From Lachnospiraceae bacterium (GTDB lineage: Bacteria > Bacillota > Clostridia > Lachnospirales > Lachnospiraceae): a stretch of DNA of 49,021 nt. The notes beneath the pieces are model-generated. The model did not search any database. It was not told the DNA's origin and worked only from the letters and a program-made list of their open reading frames with translations. The position numbers and the translations under genes are program-made. Below are positions 42,950-49,021 of the stretch, one piece after another (positions within the stretch are counted from its first letter, which is position 1; the number at the start of each line of letters is the position of its first letter). The stretch lies in NCBI GenBank assembly GCA_024698075.1, contig JAILRP010000004.1, positions 1 through 49,021 on the forward strand. Direction: 5' to 3'.

Positions 42950-44293
42950 ATGAAAGCAGTAGTACTTGAAATACGAGATAAAAAGGCTGCCATTCTGACA
43001 CACGGCGGTCAGATCATCAAGGTAAGCAACAAGGATTACCTTGTCGGTCAGGAGATCAGCATAATGGAATCTTCCGAAAGGATCGTTGACATGGCAAGGT
43101 CCGCAGCCAGATGGATGCCCGCAGCCGTTGCTGCCGCATTCCTGTTCGTGATCGGCAGATTTGCGGTACTGTCCCTCGAACCGTATGGTGTTGTCAGCCT
43201 TGACGTCAATCCCTCCATTGAGTTTACGATCAACAACATGGACCGGGTGCTGTATGTCAATGGAGTGAATGACGACGGCAAGGATATCATAGATGACCTT
43301 AACAACAAGGAACTGGTCAATCAGAACATCGAAAAAGCCGTAAACGTTACAATAGATAAGATCAAAGAGAAAGGGTATATGTCGGATGACAGGAATTACG
43401 TTGTCGTTGCGGCAAATACCGCCAAAGAGAGCCATACGGACAAGCTCGTTGCCAAGATAGACATAGCTATAACCGAGAACAACGAAGATGTTCAGCCTAT
43501 CACGATCAAGGCTTCCGATGAGGAGATAACTGCCGCCAGGGAAATGGGCACATCTGCCGGCAAGATGATCATAGTAAACAAGCTCGACAGCGTTACCGAA
43601 GAAGCTATAGACAAGGGTGAATGGCTCAACAGAAGCGTTGCGGATATCGTAAGCGAATATGACAAAGCCGCTGTTTCTTCAATAACCGATGAGGAGGTAA
43701 AACCTGCTCATAAGAACGGAAGCACTAATCCCGCTTCAAACGGTAAGAATCAAGGGGCTTCGCGCTCTTCGGCTCCTTCCGATACAAAGCTTCAGAAGGG
43801 TGATGACAGCAGCAGGGAAGGGAGTACGGCAAAGCTGAAGACTACATCTGTACCGACTCCCACTCCCACTCCGACAACGACTCCTGTTCCGACTGCTGTT
43901 CCTACATCAGTACCTGCACAGGGGACCGCTTCGGATCCTTCGCTCAAAACGTCTTCAGATCCATCAGATGATCCTTCCGCTTCACCTGCCGCAGGACCGG
44001 CACCGGCACCAAACCCGACTCCGGCACCTGAACCGACACCGGAGATCATAATCGATGTCCCGGATCCCGATCCGGAGCCGCCGATACCGGTAGAGGAGCC
44101 TGTGATCGAACCTGATAATCCAGTTGAGCCGGCGCCTGTTCCGGATCCTGAGCCGGCACCGTCTGAAGGTCCTTCGAACGGATCATCGCTTGAAGATAGT
44201 GCTCAGGAAGACGATCCCGGAAGCGGATCGGGGTCGGAAGGCGATAAACCGCTGAACAATACCGAAAGTGATTCCGAAAGCTTACCGGAATAA
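42950..44293 (+). CDS. rsgI: RsgI-like membrane anti-sigma-I factor with Pro/Thr/Glu-rich exterior
   Basis: Holds SigI inactive until an outside signal arrives. Residues 1-50 form the small cytoplasmic sigma-binding domain (VVLEIRDKKAAILTHGGQII). A single membrane span lies at about 56-76. The conserved exterior domain begins SLDVNPSIEF with N87-P88, the place where RsgI proteins are known to cut themselves. It runs to about residue 250. The last 200 residues are disordered: repeated PT dipeptides (301-320), Ala/Pro/Ser stretches and a Pro/Glu/Asp-rich end. No carbohydrate-binding or catalytic module is attached, unlike in cellulolytic clostridia. GAAAGGAATCATTCTG precedes the ATG. Confidence 0.92.
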   Translation: MKAVVLEIRDKKAAILTHGGQIIKVSNKDYLVGQEISIMESSERIVDMARSAARWMPAAVAAAFLFVIGRFAVLSLEPYGVVSLDVNPSIEFTINNMDRVLYVNGVNDDGKDIIDDLNNKELVNQNIEKAVNVTIDKIKEKGYMSDDRNYVVVAANTAKESHTDKLVAKIDIAITENNEDVQPITIKASDEEITAAREMGTSAGKMIIVNKLDSVTEEAIDKGEWLNRSVADIVSEYDKAAVSSITDEEVKPAHKNGSTNPASNGKNQGASRSSAPSDTKLQKGDDSSREGSTAKLKTTSVPTPTPTPTTTPVPTAVPTSVPAQGTASDPSLKTSSDPSDDPSASPAAGPAPAPNPTPAPEPTPEIIIDVPDPDPEPPIPVEEPVIEPDNPVEPAPVPDPEPAPSEGPSNGSSLEDSAQEDDPGSGSGSEGDKPLNNTESDSESLPE

Positions 44294-44294
44294 T

Positions 44295-44321
44295 AAAAAA
44301 GGAGCCATGGCTCCTTTTTTT
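44295..44321. terminator. Bidirectional terminator between rsgI and the dehydrogenase gene
   Basis: A perfect 26-base palindrome with A-tract, GGAGCCATGGCTCC core and T-tract. It can end transcripts from both converging genes. Confidence 0.9.
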
Positions 44322-44340
44322 ATTCTCATCCGGCTTTATA

Positions 44341-45327
44341 TTATACGGAAACTTCAAACGGATTGTCATCTCCTCTTTCAAAATTCAGCAGACCCTCGCA
44401 GGCATTGTTTATCATGTCAGATACCGTACGGGCGGTATAAAACGCCATATGCGGCGTCAGATATACGTTCGGGAACGACATGAGCACCGCCCTTTCCCTG
44501 TTGCTAAGCCTATCTCCGGACCTGTCAAGATAATATAGCCCCGCCTCGTTCTCAATCGTATCAAGCGCCGCAAATCCGATCTTTCCTGACTCTATTGCCG
44601 CTATCATCGCCTCCGAATCTATTAGAGATCCCCTTGCACAGTTGACTATTATCACGCCGTCCTTCATCCGGCCGATGGTTTCCTCACCGATCATGTGGTA
44701 GTTCTCCTTAAGTGCCGGAACATGAAGAGTTATGATATCCGACTCACGGTATATCGTATCCTTGTCAGTGTACTCTCCATAGGCTTTCAGTTCTTCCTTC
44801 TCATAAACGTCATTCATGAGGATGCGGCATCCGAACCCGGAAAGGTGCCTGACAACGGTAGCTCCGATGTTTCCGGTCCCAAGCACACCTATCGTTGAAG
44901 CCGATATCTCTTTTCCGATCTTGCCTTTGAGCGAAAAGTCCTGCACGTCTGACTTTTTCATTATATACGGCATATTGCGGCATGCAATCAGCATCATCAT
45001 TATCGTATAGTCGGCGACCGATTCGGGCGCATATGTCACATGGGCCACTTTGATCCCTATCTTATATGCATACGCAACATCAATATGCTCATAGCCTATG
45101 CTTCTGGTCGTAAGATATCTGTTTCCGTTTTCCTTCATCTTATCGAGCATTTCCGGGCCGATAGGGTTGGTGATTATCGATATGCCGTCAAAGCCTTTTG
45201 CAAGGTCAAGATTGTCCATGTTCGGATACTGAGATGTATAGTCGTATTCAAACCCGTACTTTTGGGCACACTCCTCCAAAAATCCCTTTTCGTCATATTC
45301 CCTGAGCGCATAGAAAAATATCTTCAT
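44341..45327 (-). CDS. D-lactate dehydrogenase-like D-2-hydroxyacid dehydrogenase
   Basis: NADH-dependent reduction of a 2-keto acid, most likely pyruvate to D-lactate. GVLGTGNIGATVVRHL is the NAD-binding loop. The catalytic triad appears as the Arg in VNCARGSLID, the Glu in LDTIENEAGLYY and the His in YLTPHMAFYT, and TTRSIGYEHID supports the D-LDH/VanH branch. It has 328 residues, the normal size. AATAGGAGAGGGAACG precedes the ATG. It is eleven bases from the upstream aminotransferase gene, so reduction of the keto acid formed by that enzyme is also possible. Confidence 0.92.
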   Translation of the reverse strand: MKIFFYALREYDEKGFLEECAQKYGFEYDYTSQYPNMDNLDLAKGFDGISIITNPIGPEMLDKMKENGNRYLTTRSIGYEHIDVAYAYKIGIKVAHVTYAPESVADYTIMMMLIACRNMPYIMKKSDVQDFSLKGKIGKEISASTIGVLGTGNIGATVVRHLSGFGCRILMNDVYEKEELKAYGEYTDKDTIYRESDIITLHVPALKENYHMIGEETIGRMKDGVIIVNCARGSLIDSEAMIAAIESGKIGFAALDTIENEAGLYYLDRSGDRLSNRERAVLMSFPNVYLTPHMAFYTARTVSDMINNACEGLLNFERGDDNPFEVSV

Positions 45328-45338
45328 CGTTCCCTCTC

Positions 45339-46502
45339 CTATTTTTTCATTTTGGTCTTGATATCCGCAAGCCTGTCGAGTGCGGCGGCAAGCGTCTCAT
45401 CCTTCTTGGCAAAATGCAGTCTTATCAGATGGTTCACGTCTTCCCTGAAAAAGCTCGATCCGGGCACCGCACCTACTCCGACGTACTCGGCAAGCTTAGT
45501 GCAGAAATCCAGGTCGTTCTCATATCCGTACTCGGATATATCAAGCATCACATAGTAGGCGCCCTGCGGGTCCGTATGCCTGATACCGATGTCATCAAGC
45601 CCTTTTACGAACAGATCCTTTTTCCGGGTATATGTGGCCGTAAGGCCGTCATAATAATCCTGTCCGAACTTAAGTCCCGGAACGACCGCCTCCTGGAGCG
45701 GAGCCGCCGCACCTACGGTCAGAAAATCATGCACCTTCTTGATCCGATCCGTTATATCCGGCGGAGCGATGGTATATCCAAGCCTCCATCCGGTAATGGA
45801 ATATGTCTTGGAAAGCGACGAGCAGCATATCGTCCTCTCCCTCATTCCCGGAAGAGTTGATATATAAACATGCTCATGCGGTGCATACACGATATGCTCG
45901 TAAACCTCATCCGTTATCACGTATGCATCATATTTTATCGAAAGATCCGCTATCGTCCGAAGCTCATCCTTTGTGAACACTTTTCCTGACGGGTTCGACG
46001 GATTGCAGAGGATCAGGGCCTTGACGCCCTGCCTGAATGCTTCCTCAAGCACATTCTCATCAAACGTAAAATCAGGCGGTGTAAGCGGGACGTATATCGG
46101 CTCCGCACCTGATAAGATCGTGTCCGCACCGTAATTTTCGTAAAAAGGCGAGAACACGATGACTTTATCCCCGGGATCGGCGACCGTCATCATTGCGGCC
46201 ATCATGGCCTCCGTGCTTCCGCATGTAACGACTATCTCCTTATCCGGGTCGATATCGATCCCCATGAAATGCTTCTGCTTTGCAGCGAGAGCCTCCCGGA
46301 AATTCTGTGCTCCCCAGGTTATCGAATACTGATGAAAATCCTCCCCAGAGACCTCTGAGAGCCTTTTCAGTATCTCTTTGGGCGGCTCAAAATCCGGAAA
46401 TCCCTGGGACAGGTTGATGGCACCATACCTGTTTGATATCCTTGTCATCCTGCGGATCACCGAGTCCGTGAATCCGGCAGTTCTGCCTGAAAGCTTTTTC
46501 AT
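45339..46502 (-). CDS. Class I PLP-dependent aminotransferase
   Basis: Fold type I aminotransferase with 387 residues. Motifs are AINLSQGFPDFEPP, CNPSNPSGKVFT, ITDEVYEHIVY and the PLP lysine in SLSKTYSITGWRLGY, with the C-terminal Arg in LIRLHFAKKD. The LSQGFPDFEPP start is typical of the methionine/aromatic (KAT/YbdL-like) group, but the exact substrate cannot be told. The ATG overlaps the stop of the DUF3737 gene by four bases. Confidence 0.92.
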   Translation of the reverse strand: MKKLSGRTAGFTDSVIRRMTRISNRYGAINLSQGFPDFEPPKEILKRLSEVSGEDFHQYSITWGAQNFREALAAKQKHFMGIDIDPDKEIVVTCGSTEAMMAAMMTVADPGDKVIVFSPFYENYGADTILSGAEPIYVPLTPPDFTFDENVLEEAFRQGVKALILCNPSNPSGKVFTKDELRTIADLSIKYDAYVITDEVYEHIVYAPHEHVYISTLPGMRERTICCSSLSKTYSITGWRLGYTIAPPDITDRIKKVHDFLTVGAAAPLQEAVVPGLKFGQDYYDGLTATYTRKKDLFVKGLDDIGIRHTDPQGAYYVMLDISEYGYENDLDFCTKLAEYVGVGAVPGSSFFREDVNHLIRLHFAKKDETLAAALDRLADIKTKMKK

Positions 46503-47341
46503 GACCGTTCTCCTTCTATGATCCTGCCTTTTGCATTCGGATCATCCCTGATGATCTCACCGACTGACAAAACCCTGATCGTTCCGCTGTAGGGATTTTT
46601 GATGCTTACGACATCCGAGAGGATATCCGCCTCAGCATCCGATCTTTCAAATGCCAGATCGCAGCCTTCCATCCGGCAGCCGATGAGTCTTAACCCTTTG
46701 CAGTAGCAGAATGGCTGGGTGCCGGTTATGATGCAGTTTTCAAATACAACATTCTCACAATACCATGCCAGATACTCACCGTTCACGACACTGTCCTTTA
46801 CAACGACATTCTTTGCATGCCAGAAGGCATCTTTTGTGTCAAACTCACAGTCCGTAAAAACAGAATCCGAAATATACTGGAAAGAGTATTTTCCCTGAAG
46901 CTTCACCCTGTCAAATTTCAGGTGGTCCGAACGCATCATGAAATACTCGCTCTCAACGCTTGTATCCCTCATGTCAGCGCCGCGCACCGACCATCCGAAC
47001 TCCGGAGATATGATGTCACAGTTCCTGATCCTTACATCCGCACACTCCCTGAGCGCTTTGATCCCATGCATCTTCGTATCCGATATCTCTATATCCTCCG
47101 AATACCATAAGGCCGCCCGGCAGAGTTTCGTCATCTCACATCCTTCAATCTTCACACTCATGTCATGCCAGAATGGGTATCTTAAGTTAAAATAGCACTC
47201 CTCTGCGGTAATGCAGCTGCTTTCCTTAAATGCACTCTCACCGTCTGCCGGTCCGTCGAAGCGGCATCTTTTAACCTCAACATTTCTGCTTCCGTATAAA
47301 GCCCTTTCCTCATCAAATGACTCATCTGTTATGGTCTTCAT
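46499..47341 (-). CDS. DUF3737-family right-handed beta-helix protein
   Basis: About 280 residues with repeating short strands such as NVEVKRCRFDG, DMSVKIEGCEM and DIEISDTKMHG, and many Cys, Trp and aromatic positions in register, as in a pentapeptide- or pectate-lyase-like beta-helix. I recognise the pattern as DUF3737; no catalytic residues or signal peptide are evident and the function is unknown. The ATG at 47341 has GGAG nine bases ahead; the open frame begins with a TTG at 47356. It is translationally coupled to the aminotransferase gene. Confidence 0.85.
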   Translation of the reverse strand: MKTITDESFDEERALYGSRNVEVKRCRFDGPADGESAFKESSCITAEECYFNLRYPFWHDMSVKIEGCEMTKLCRAALWYSEDIEISDTKMHGIKALRECADVRIRNCDIISPEFGWSVRGADMRDTSVESEYFMMRSDHLKFDRVKLQGKYSFQYISDSVFTDCEFDTKDAFWHAKNVVVKDSVVNGEYLAWYCENVVFENCIITGTQPFCYCKGLRLIGCRMEGCDLAFERSDAEADILSDVVSIKNPYSGTIRVLSVGEIIRDDPNAKGRIIEGERS

Positions 47342-47433
47342 CTGTCTTTGCTCCAAAATATAGTGATCATATCGTGCTCAATCCGCACCATAATACTTTA
47401 CCTTTTTTTGCGGTTTTCTACAATAGAGCAGAG

Positions 47434-47470
47434 GATGTTTTCTCCAACTGAGCGTACGATGTTTTCTCCA
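47434..47470. repeat. Thirteen-base direct repeat in an intergenic region
   Basis: GATGTTTTCTCCA occurs at 47434-47446 and 47458-47470, 24 bases apart start to start (just over two helical turns). It lies upstream of the DUF3737 gene and directly beside the SCP2-gene terminator, so it may bind a regulator of the DUF3737-aminotransferase-dehydrogenase unit. Confidence 0.6.
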
Positions 47471-47473
47471 CGA

Positions 47474-47502
47474 AAAAAGGTGTAGAGAATCCACACCTTT
47501 TT
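47474..47502 (-). terminator. Intrinsic terminator of the SCP2-domain gene
   Basis: AAAAAGGTGT at 47474-47483 pairs perfectly with ACACCTTTTT at 47493-47502 around a nine-base loop. It lies about 40 bases after the SCP2 gene stop and has T-tracts in both directions. Confidence 0.85.
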
Positions 47503-47543
47503 CCGTGCACGCGTCTTCAAAGCGGTCAGTCCGCCGTTATCTG

Positions 47544-47990
47544 TTATTTCTTTGCTGCTTTTCCTGCGGCTGATTTTGCCGGAGATTTCTTTGCTGTTTT
47601 CCCTGCAGCTGATTTTGCCGGAGATTTCTTTGCTGCAGCCTTCTTTTGAGGAGCCTTGGGAGCAACAACATTTTTTACGGCCTTTGCAAAGGCTATGGCC
47701 TTATCAAAATCTCCCTCAACGCGGAACTTCCCCTGAAGGTAGGCTACCGTTGCATCAAGCTTTCCGGCGATCAGATCCATTATGACATCTGCGCCTCCGC
47801 GGATACTGCAGTCGCAGTCATAATACTCATAAGGCTGGACATCTGCCTTGCCCTTATCAAGCTCAACATAGAAAGCGCCCTCGCCTTCTCCTTCAATGTC
47901 AAATTCAACTGCAAGGTGCTCTTCTATCGCGTTTTTATTGATCTTCTTAGCTGCCTGCGCTGCTTTTTTTACAATATCCTCATAGATCAT
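47544..47990 (-). CDS. SCP2 sterol-binding-domain protein with a repeated basic tail
   Basis: About 148 residues. Residues 1-108 form an SCP2-like lipid-binding domain, with EFDIEGEGEGAFYVEL, DCSIRGGADVIMDLIAGKLD and YLQGKFRVEGDFDKAIAFA. The last 40 residues are a Lys/Ala/Pro/Ser tail made of a 13-residue unit (AKKSPAKSAAGKT) present twice in tandem and again in part. Such tails resemble histone H1 and could bind nucleic acid or acidic lipid. The ATG at 47990 is supported by GGGAGG seven bases ahead; the open frame begins at 48017. Function is unknown. Confidence 0.85.
   Translation of the reverse strand: MIYEDIVKKAAQAAKKINKNAIEEHLAVEFDIEGEGEGAFYVELDKGKADVQPYEYYDCDCSIRGGADVIMDLIAGKLDATVAYLQGKFRVEGDFDKAIAFAKAVKNVVAPKAPQKKAAAKKSPAKSAAGKTAKKSPAKSAAGKAAKK
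47547..47640 (-). repeat. Tandem 39-base repeat encoding the basic tail
   Basis: Two near-identical 39-base copies (47547-47585 and 47586-47624), followed by a partial third copy. They keep the reading frame and add 13 residues each. The few differences are mostly silent, so the duplication is either recent or selected for the peptide. Confidence 0.85.
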
Positions 47991-48036
47991 AACATGCCCT
48001 CCCTTACCGTTAGACATCTACACCCTAACGTTAGCA

Positions 48037-48046
48037 TAACTGCTAT
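48037..48046. repeat. Palindrome upstream of the SCP2-domain gene
   Basis: CTAACGTTAG is a perfect ten-base palindrome about 50 bases before the start codon, in the region where a promoter is expected. A related CTAACGGTAAG lies about 20 bases closer to the gene. Together they could be an operator. No confident -35/-10 pair was found here. Confidence 0.4.
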
Positions 48047-48073
48047 ACAGATACAACCATAAAAATCGGCATC

Positions 48074-48104
48074 AGAAAACCCCGGCAGATCATACCGGGG
48101 TTTC
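48074..48104 (-). terminator. Intrinsic terminator following the tRNA-Gln fragment
   Basis: On the minus strand AAACCCCGG pairs with CCGGGGTTT around a nine-base loop, followed by TTCTGAT. It sits four bases after the tRNA 3' end, as a normal tRNA terminator would. Confidence 0.8.
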
Positions 48105-48107
48105 TCG

Positions 48108-48154
48108 CAGGGCTAGAAGGATTCGAACCTTCAGATGACGGAGTCAGAATCCTT
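48108..48154 (-). other. 3' portion of a tRNA-Gln(CTG), putative integration (att) site
   Basis: Read on the minus strand, the sequence gives an anticodon loop TTCTGAC (anticodon CTG at 48145-48147), a 3' anticodon stem TCCGT, a five-base variable loop, a perfect T-arm (GAAGG-TTCGAAT-CCTTC), the 3' acceptor strand TAGCCCT and a G discriminator; CCA is not encoded. The 5' anticodon stem is AAGGA where ACGGA is expected, and neither a D-arm nor the matching AGGGCTA acceptor strand lies upstream. Only the 3' half is therefore present. Tyrosine recombinases of phages and integrative elements use this segment as attachment core, and AT-rich DNA begins directly beyond it. Confidence 0.72.
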
Positions 48155-48184
48155 TTCCTAAGCGCCTGCTAGTCATTGATTTTA

Positions 48185-48838
48185 CTAAGTTCGAGAATTC
48201 AAATCCATTTGGTAGTTACCCGAAAAGTTACCTAACAAAATACATATCTCTTTAAATTGTTGCAAAAACAAAACTCGAATATCTATATCCTCAACTTTAC
48301 CAGAACGGCTAAACAATTCCTTCTTACTTTCCATAAGTAACCTTGTATCTACCAAAACATCCTGTATGGTCAATAATGATTCATTTGAGGAGAGTTTTGA
48401 AATTATCTAATGAATGATACCATCGCAATATATGTGTAAATGCTCGCCTAAAGTTTTAATATATTTATCGTGCTTTCCAGCATGAACAATTCCGTTGCGA
48501 ACTCTGTATAATCTATATATGTGCCACTGTACACGTTGAGCATAGTTCTCTGATAACTTATATAACTCGTTTTTATTCTTTCTCAAACAGTATACTTTAT
48601 AAATCCTTTGTCGTATAACAGGGTAATTCTCTAGCATAGCAAACAACTCTTCCCTATCCCTTTCATACTTGTCCAAAAGAGAAAGGCACGCTATCTTATA
48701 TTCCATAGGTCCTTCTTCTGTTATCCTTCCAAAGAAAAGCTTGTAATCTTCTCTAGATAATGACTGTCTCAAATCAGTATTGACTGATTGAAAATACTTT
48801 TGAAAATAATCTTTTTGTATTTTGTAGTTGTGCTTCAA
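48185..48838 (-). pseudogene. Broken HEPN-domain gene (Apea-like C-terminal part) with in-frame TAG
   Basis: One continuous reading frame of about 218 codons, interrupted only by a TAG at 48407-48409. The first part ends in a helix with YRLYRVRNGIVHAGKHDKY, whose RNGIVH (48482-48499) is the Rx4H ribonuclease motif of HEPN domains, in a context like Apea-type proteins. After the TAG the frame continues with a helical sequence (IQDVLVDTRLLMESKKELF) that fits the rest of such a domain. The frame has only a TTG start with no ribosome-binding site and begins where AT-rich DNA begins, so it also looks truncated at its 5' end. Alternatives are a genuine stop or a sequencing error. Confidence 0.6.
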
Positions 48839-48844
48839 TAATGA

Positions 48845-49021
48845 TTACAACTCATCGTCAGGATTGTCATTTATCTCTTCATTATTTTCGCTATCCGGCC
48901 AGTCGGAATAATACTCGTCAAGCAGTCCCTCCCTGTCGGCAACCGTTCTTTTTTCCGGATGATTTTTCCTGTCAGTAAAAGCATCATCCGAATACCTTCT
49001 CACATTCAGGCTGACGTTTTT
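48845..49021 (-). CDS. C-terminal end of an unidentified gene, cut by the window edge
   Basis: Reading from the window edge, 58 codons are open and end in TAA at 48845-48847. The peptide is hydrophilic, with VRRYSDDAFTDRKNHPEKR and GLLDEYYSDWPDSENNE, ending in an acidic tail. Base composition is closer to the main chromosome than the AT-rich DNA beside it. It lies in the same frame as the HEPN remnant, separated only by the stop and two codons. No family is recognised. Confidence 0.5.
   Translation of the reverse strand, partial: KNVSLNVRRYSDDAFTDRKNHPEKRTVADREGLLDEYYSDWPDSENNEEINDNPDDEL

Noticed and set aside
48108-48184. A complete tRNA gene
   Set aside because: No D-arm or 5' acceptor strand complementary to TAGCCCT is found upstream, and the anticodon stem is already mismatched at its second pair.

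Overview
The window looks like a chromosomal segment of an anaerobic Firmicute of the class Clostridia, most likely a Lachnospiraceae relative with roughly 50% GC. The basis is gene content: GlgC paired with a GlgD-type subunit, SpoVG, a SigI/RsgI pair, DnaD- and DnaI-like primosome proteins, an acyl-ACP thioesterase, and the pth-mfd and coaX-dusB-greA-lysS neighbourhoods. No species can be named from the sequence alone.

Left half (125-25609) is entirely on the minus strand. Read in the direction of transcription it holds murC; a dnaD-dnaI-prs-ahcY-pth-mfd train; fba with its own promoter and terminator; and a second train that starts at a good promoter near 14230. That train begins with six glycan genes (glycosyltransferase, AsnB-like amidotransferase, ABC flippase, GT2 glycosyltransferase, DegT aminotransferase, GT11 fucosyltransferase). 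With almost no gaps it continues into nfeD, argF, two small family-specific genes, coaX and dusB, and then the separately promoted greA-lysS pair. Four DnaA-box-like 9-mers, arranged as two abutting pairs, lie upstream of dnaD.

Middle (25765-44293) is mostly plus strand: glgC-glgD-spoVG; a minus-strand LUD protein and acyl-ACP thioesterase; a two-gene operon in which a DAACS dicarboxylate-type symporter and a MATE exporter are each fused to an RsbW/SpoIIAB-like ATPase domain; minus-strand genes for a YgjP-type metallopeptidase and a histone-H1-like Lys/Ala-rich protein; an AraC regulator with a binding protein, two permeases and a GH2 beta-galactosidase (a complete oligosaccharide uptake and hydrolysis unit); and SigI with its membrane anti-sigma factor RsgI.

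Right end (44341-49021) is minus strand again: a D-2-hydroxyacid dehydrogenase, a class I aminotransferase, a DUF3737 beta-helix protein, and an SCP2-domain protein with a tandem-repeated basic tail. It ends with the 3' portion of a tRNA-Gln(CTG) next to its terminator but without its 5' half. Past that point the DNA becomes clearly AT-rich and carries a broken HEPN-domain gene. This looks like the distal attachment site and edge of an integrated element that continues beyond the window.

The most unusual item is the symporter/MATE operon with two anti-sigma-like ATPase domains, one of which appears to have lost its nucleotide-binding residues. Several start codons (TTG/GTG) were reassigned from Shine-Dalgarno position, and all functional calls come from motif recognition without database searches.
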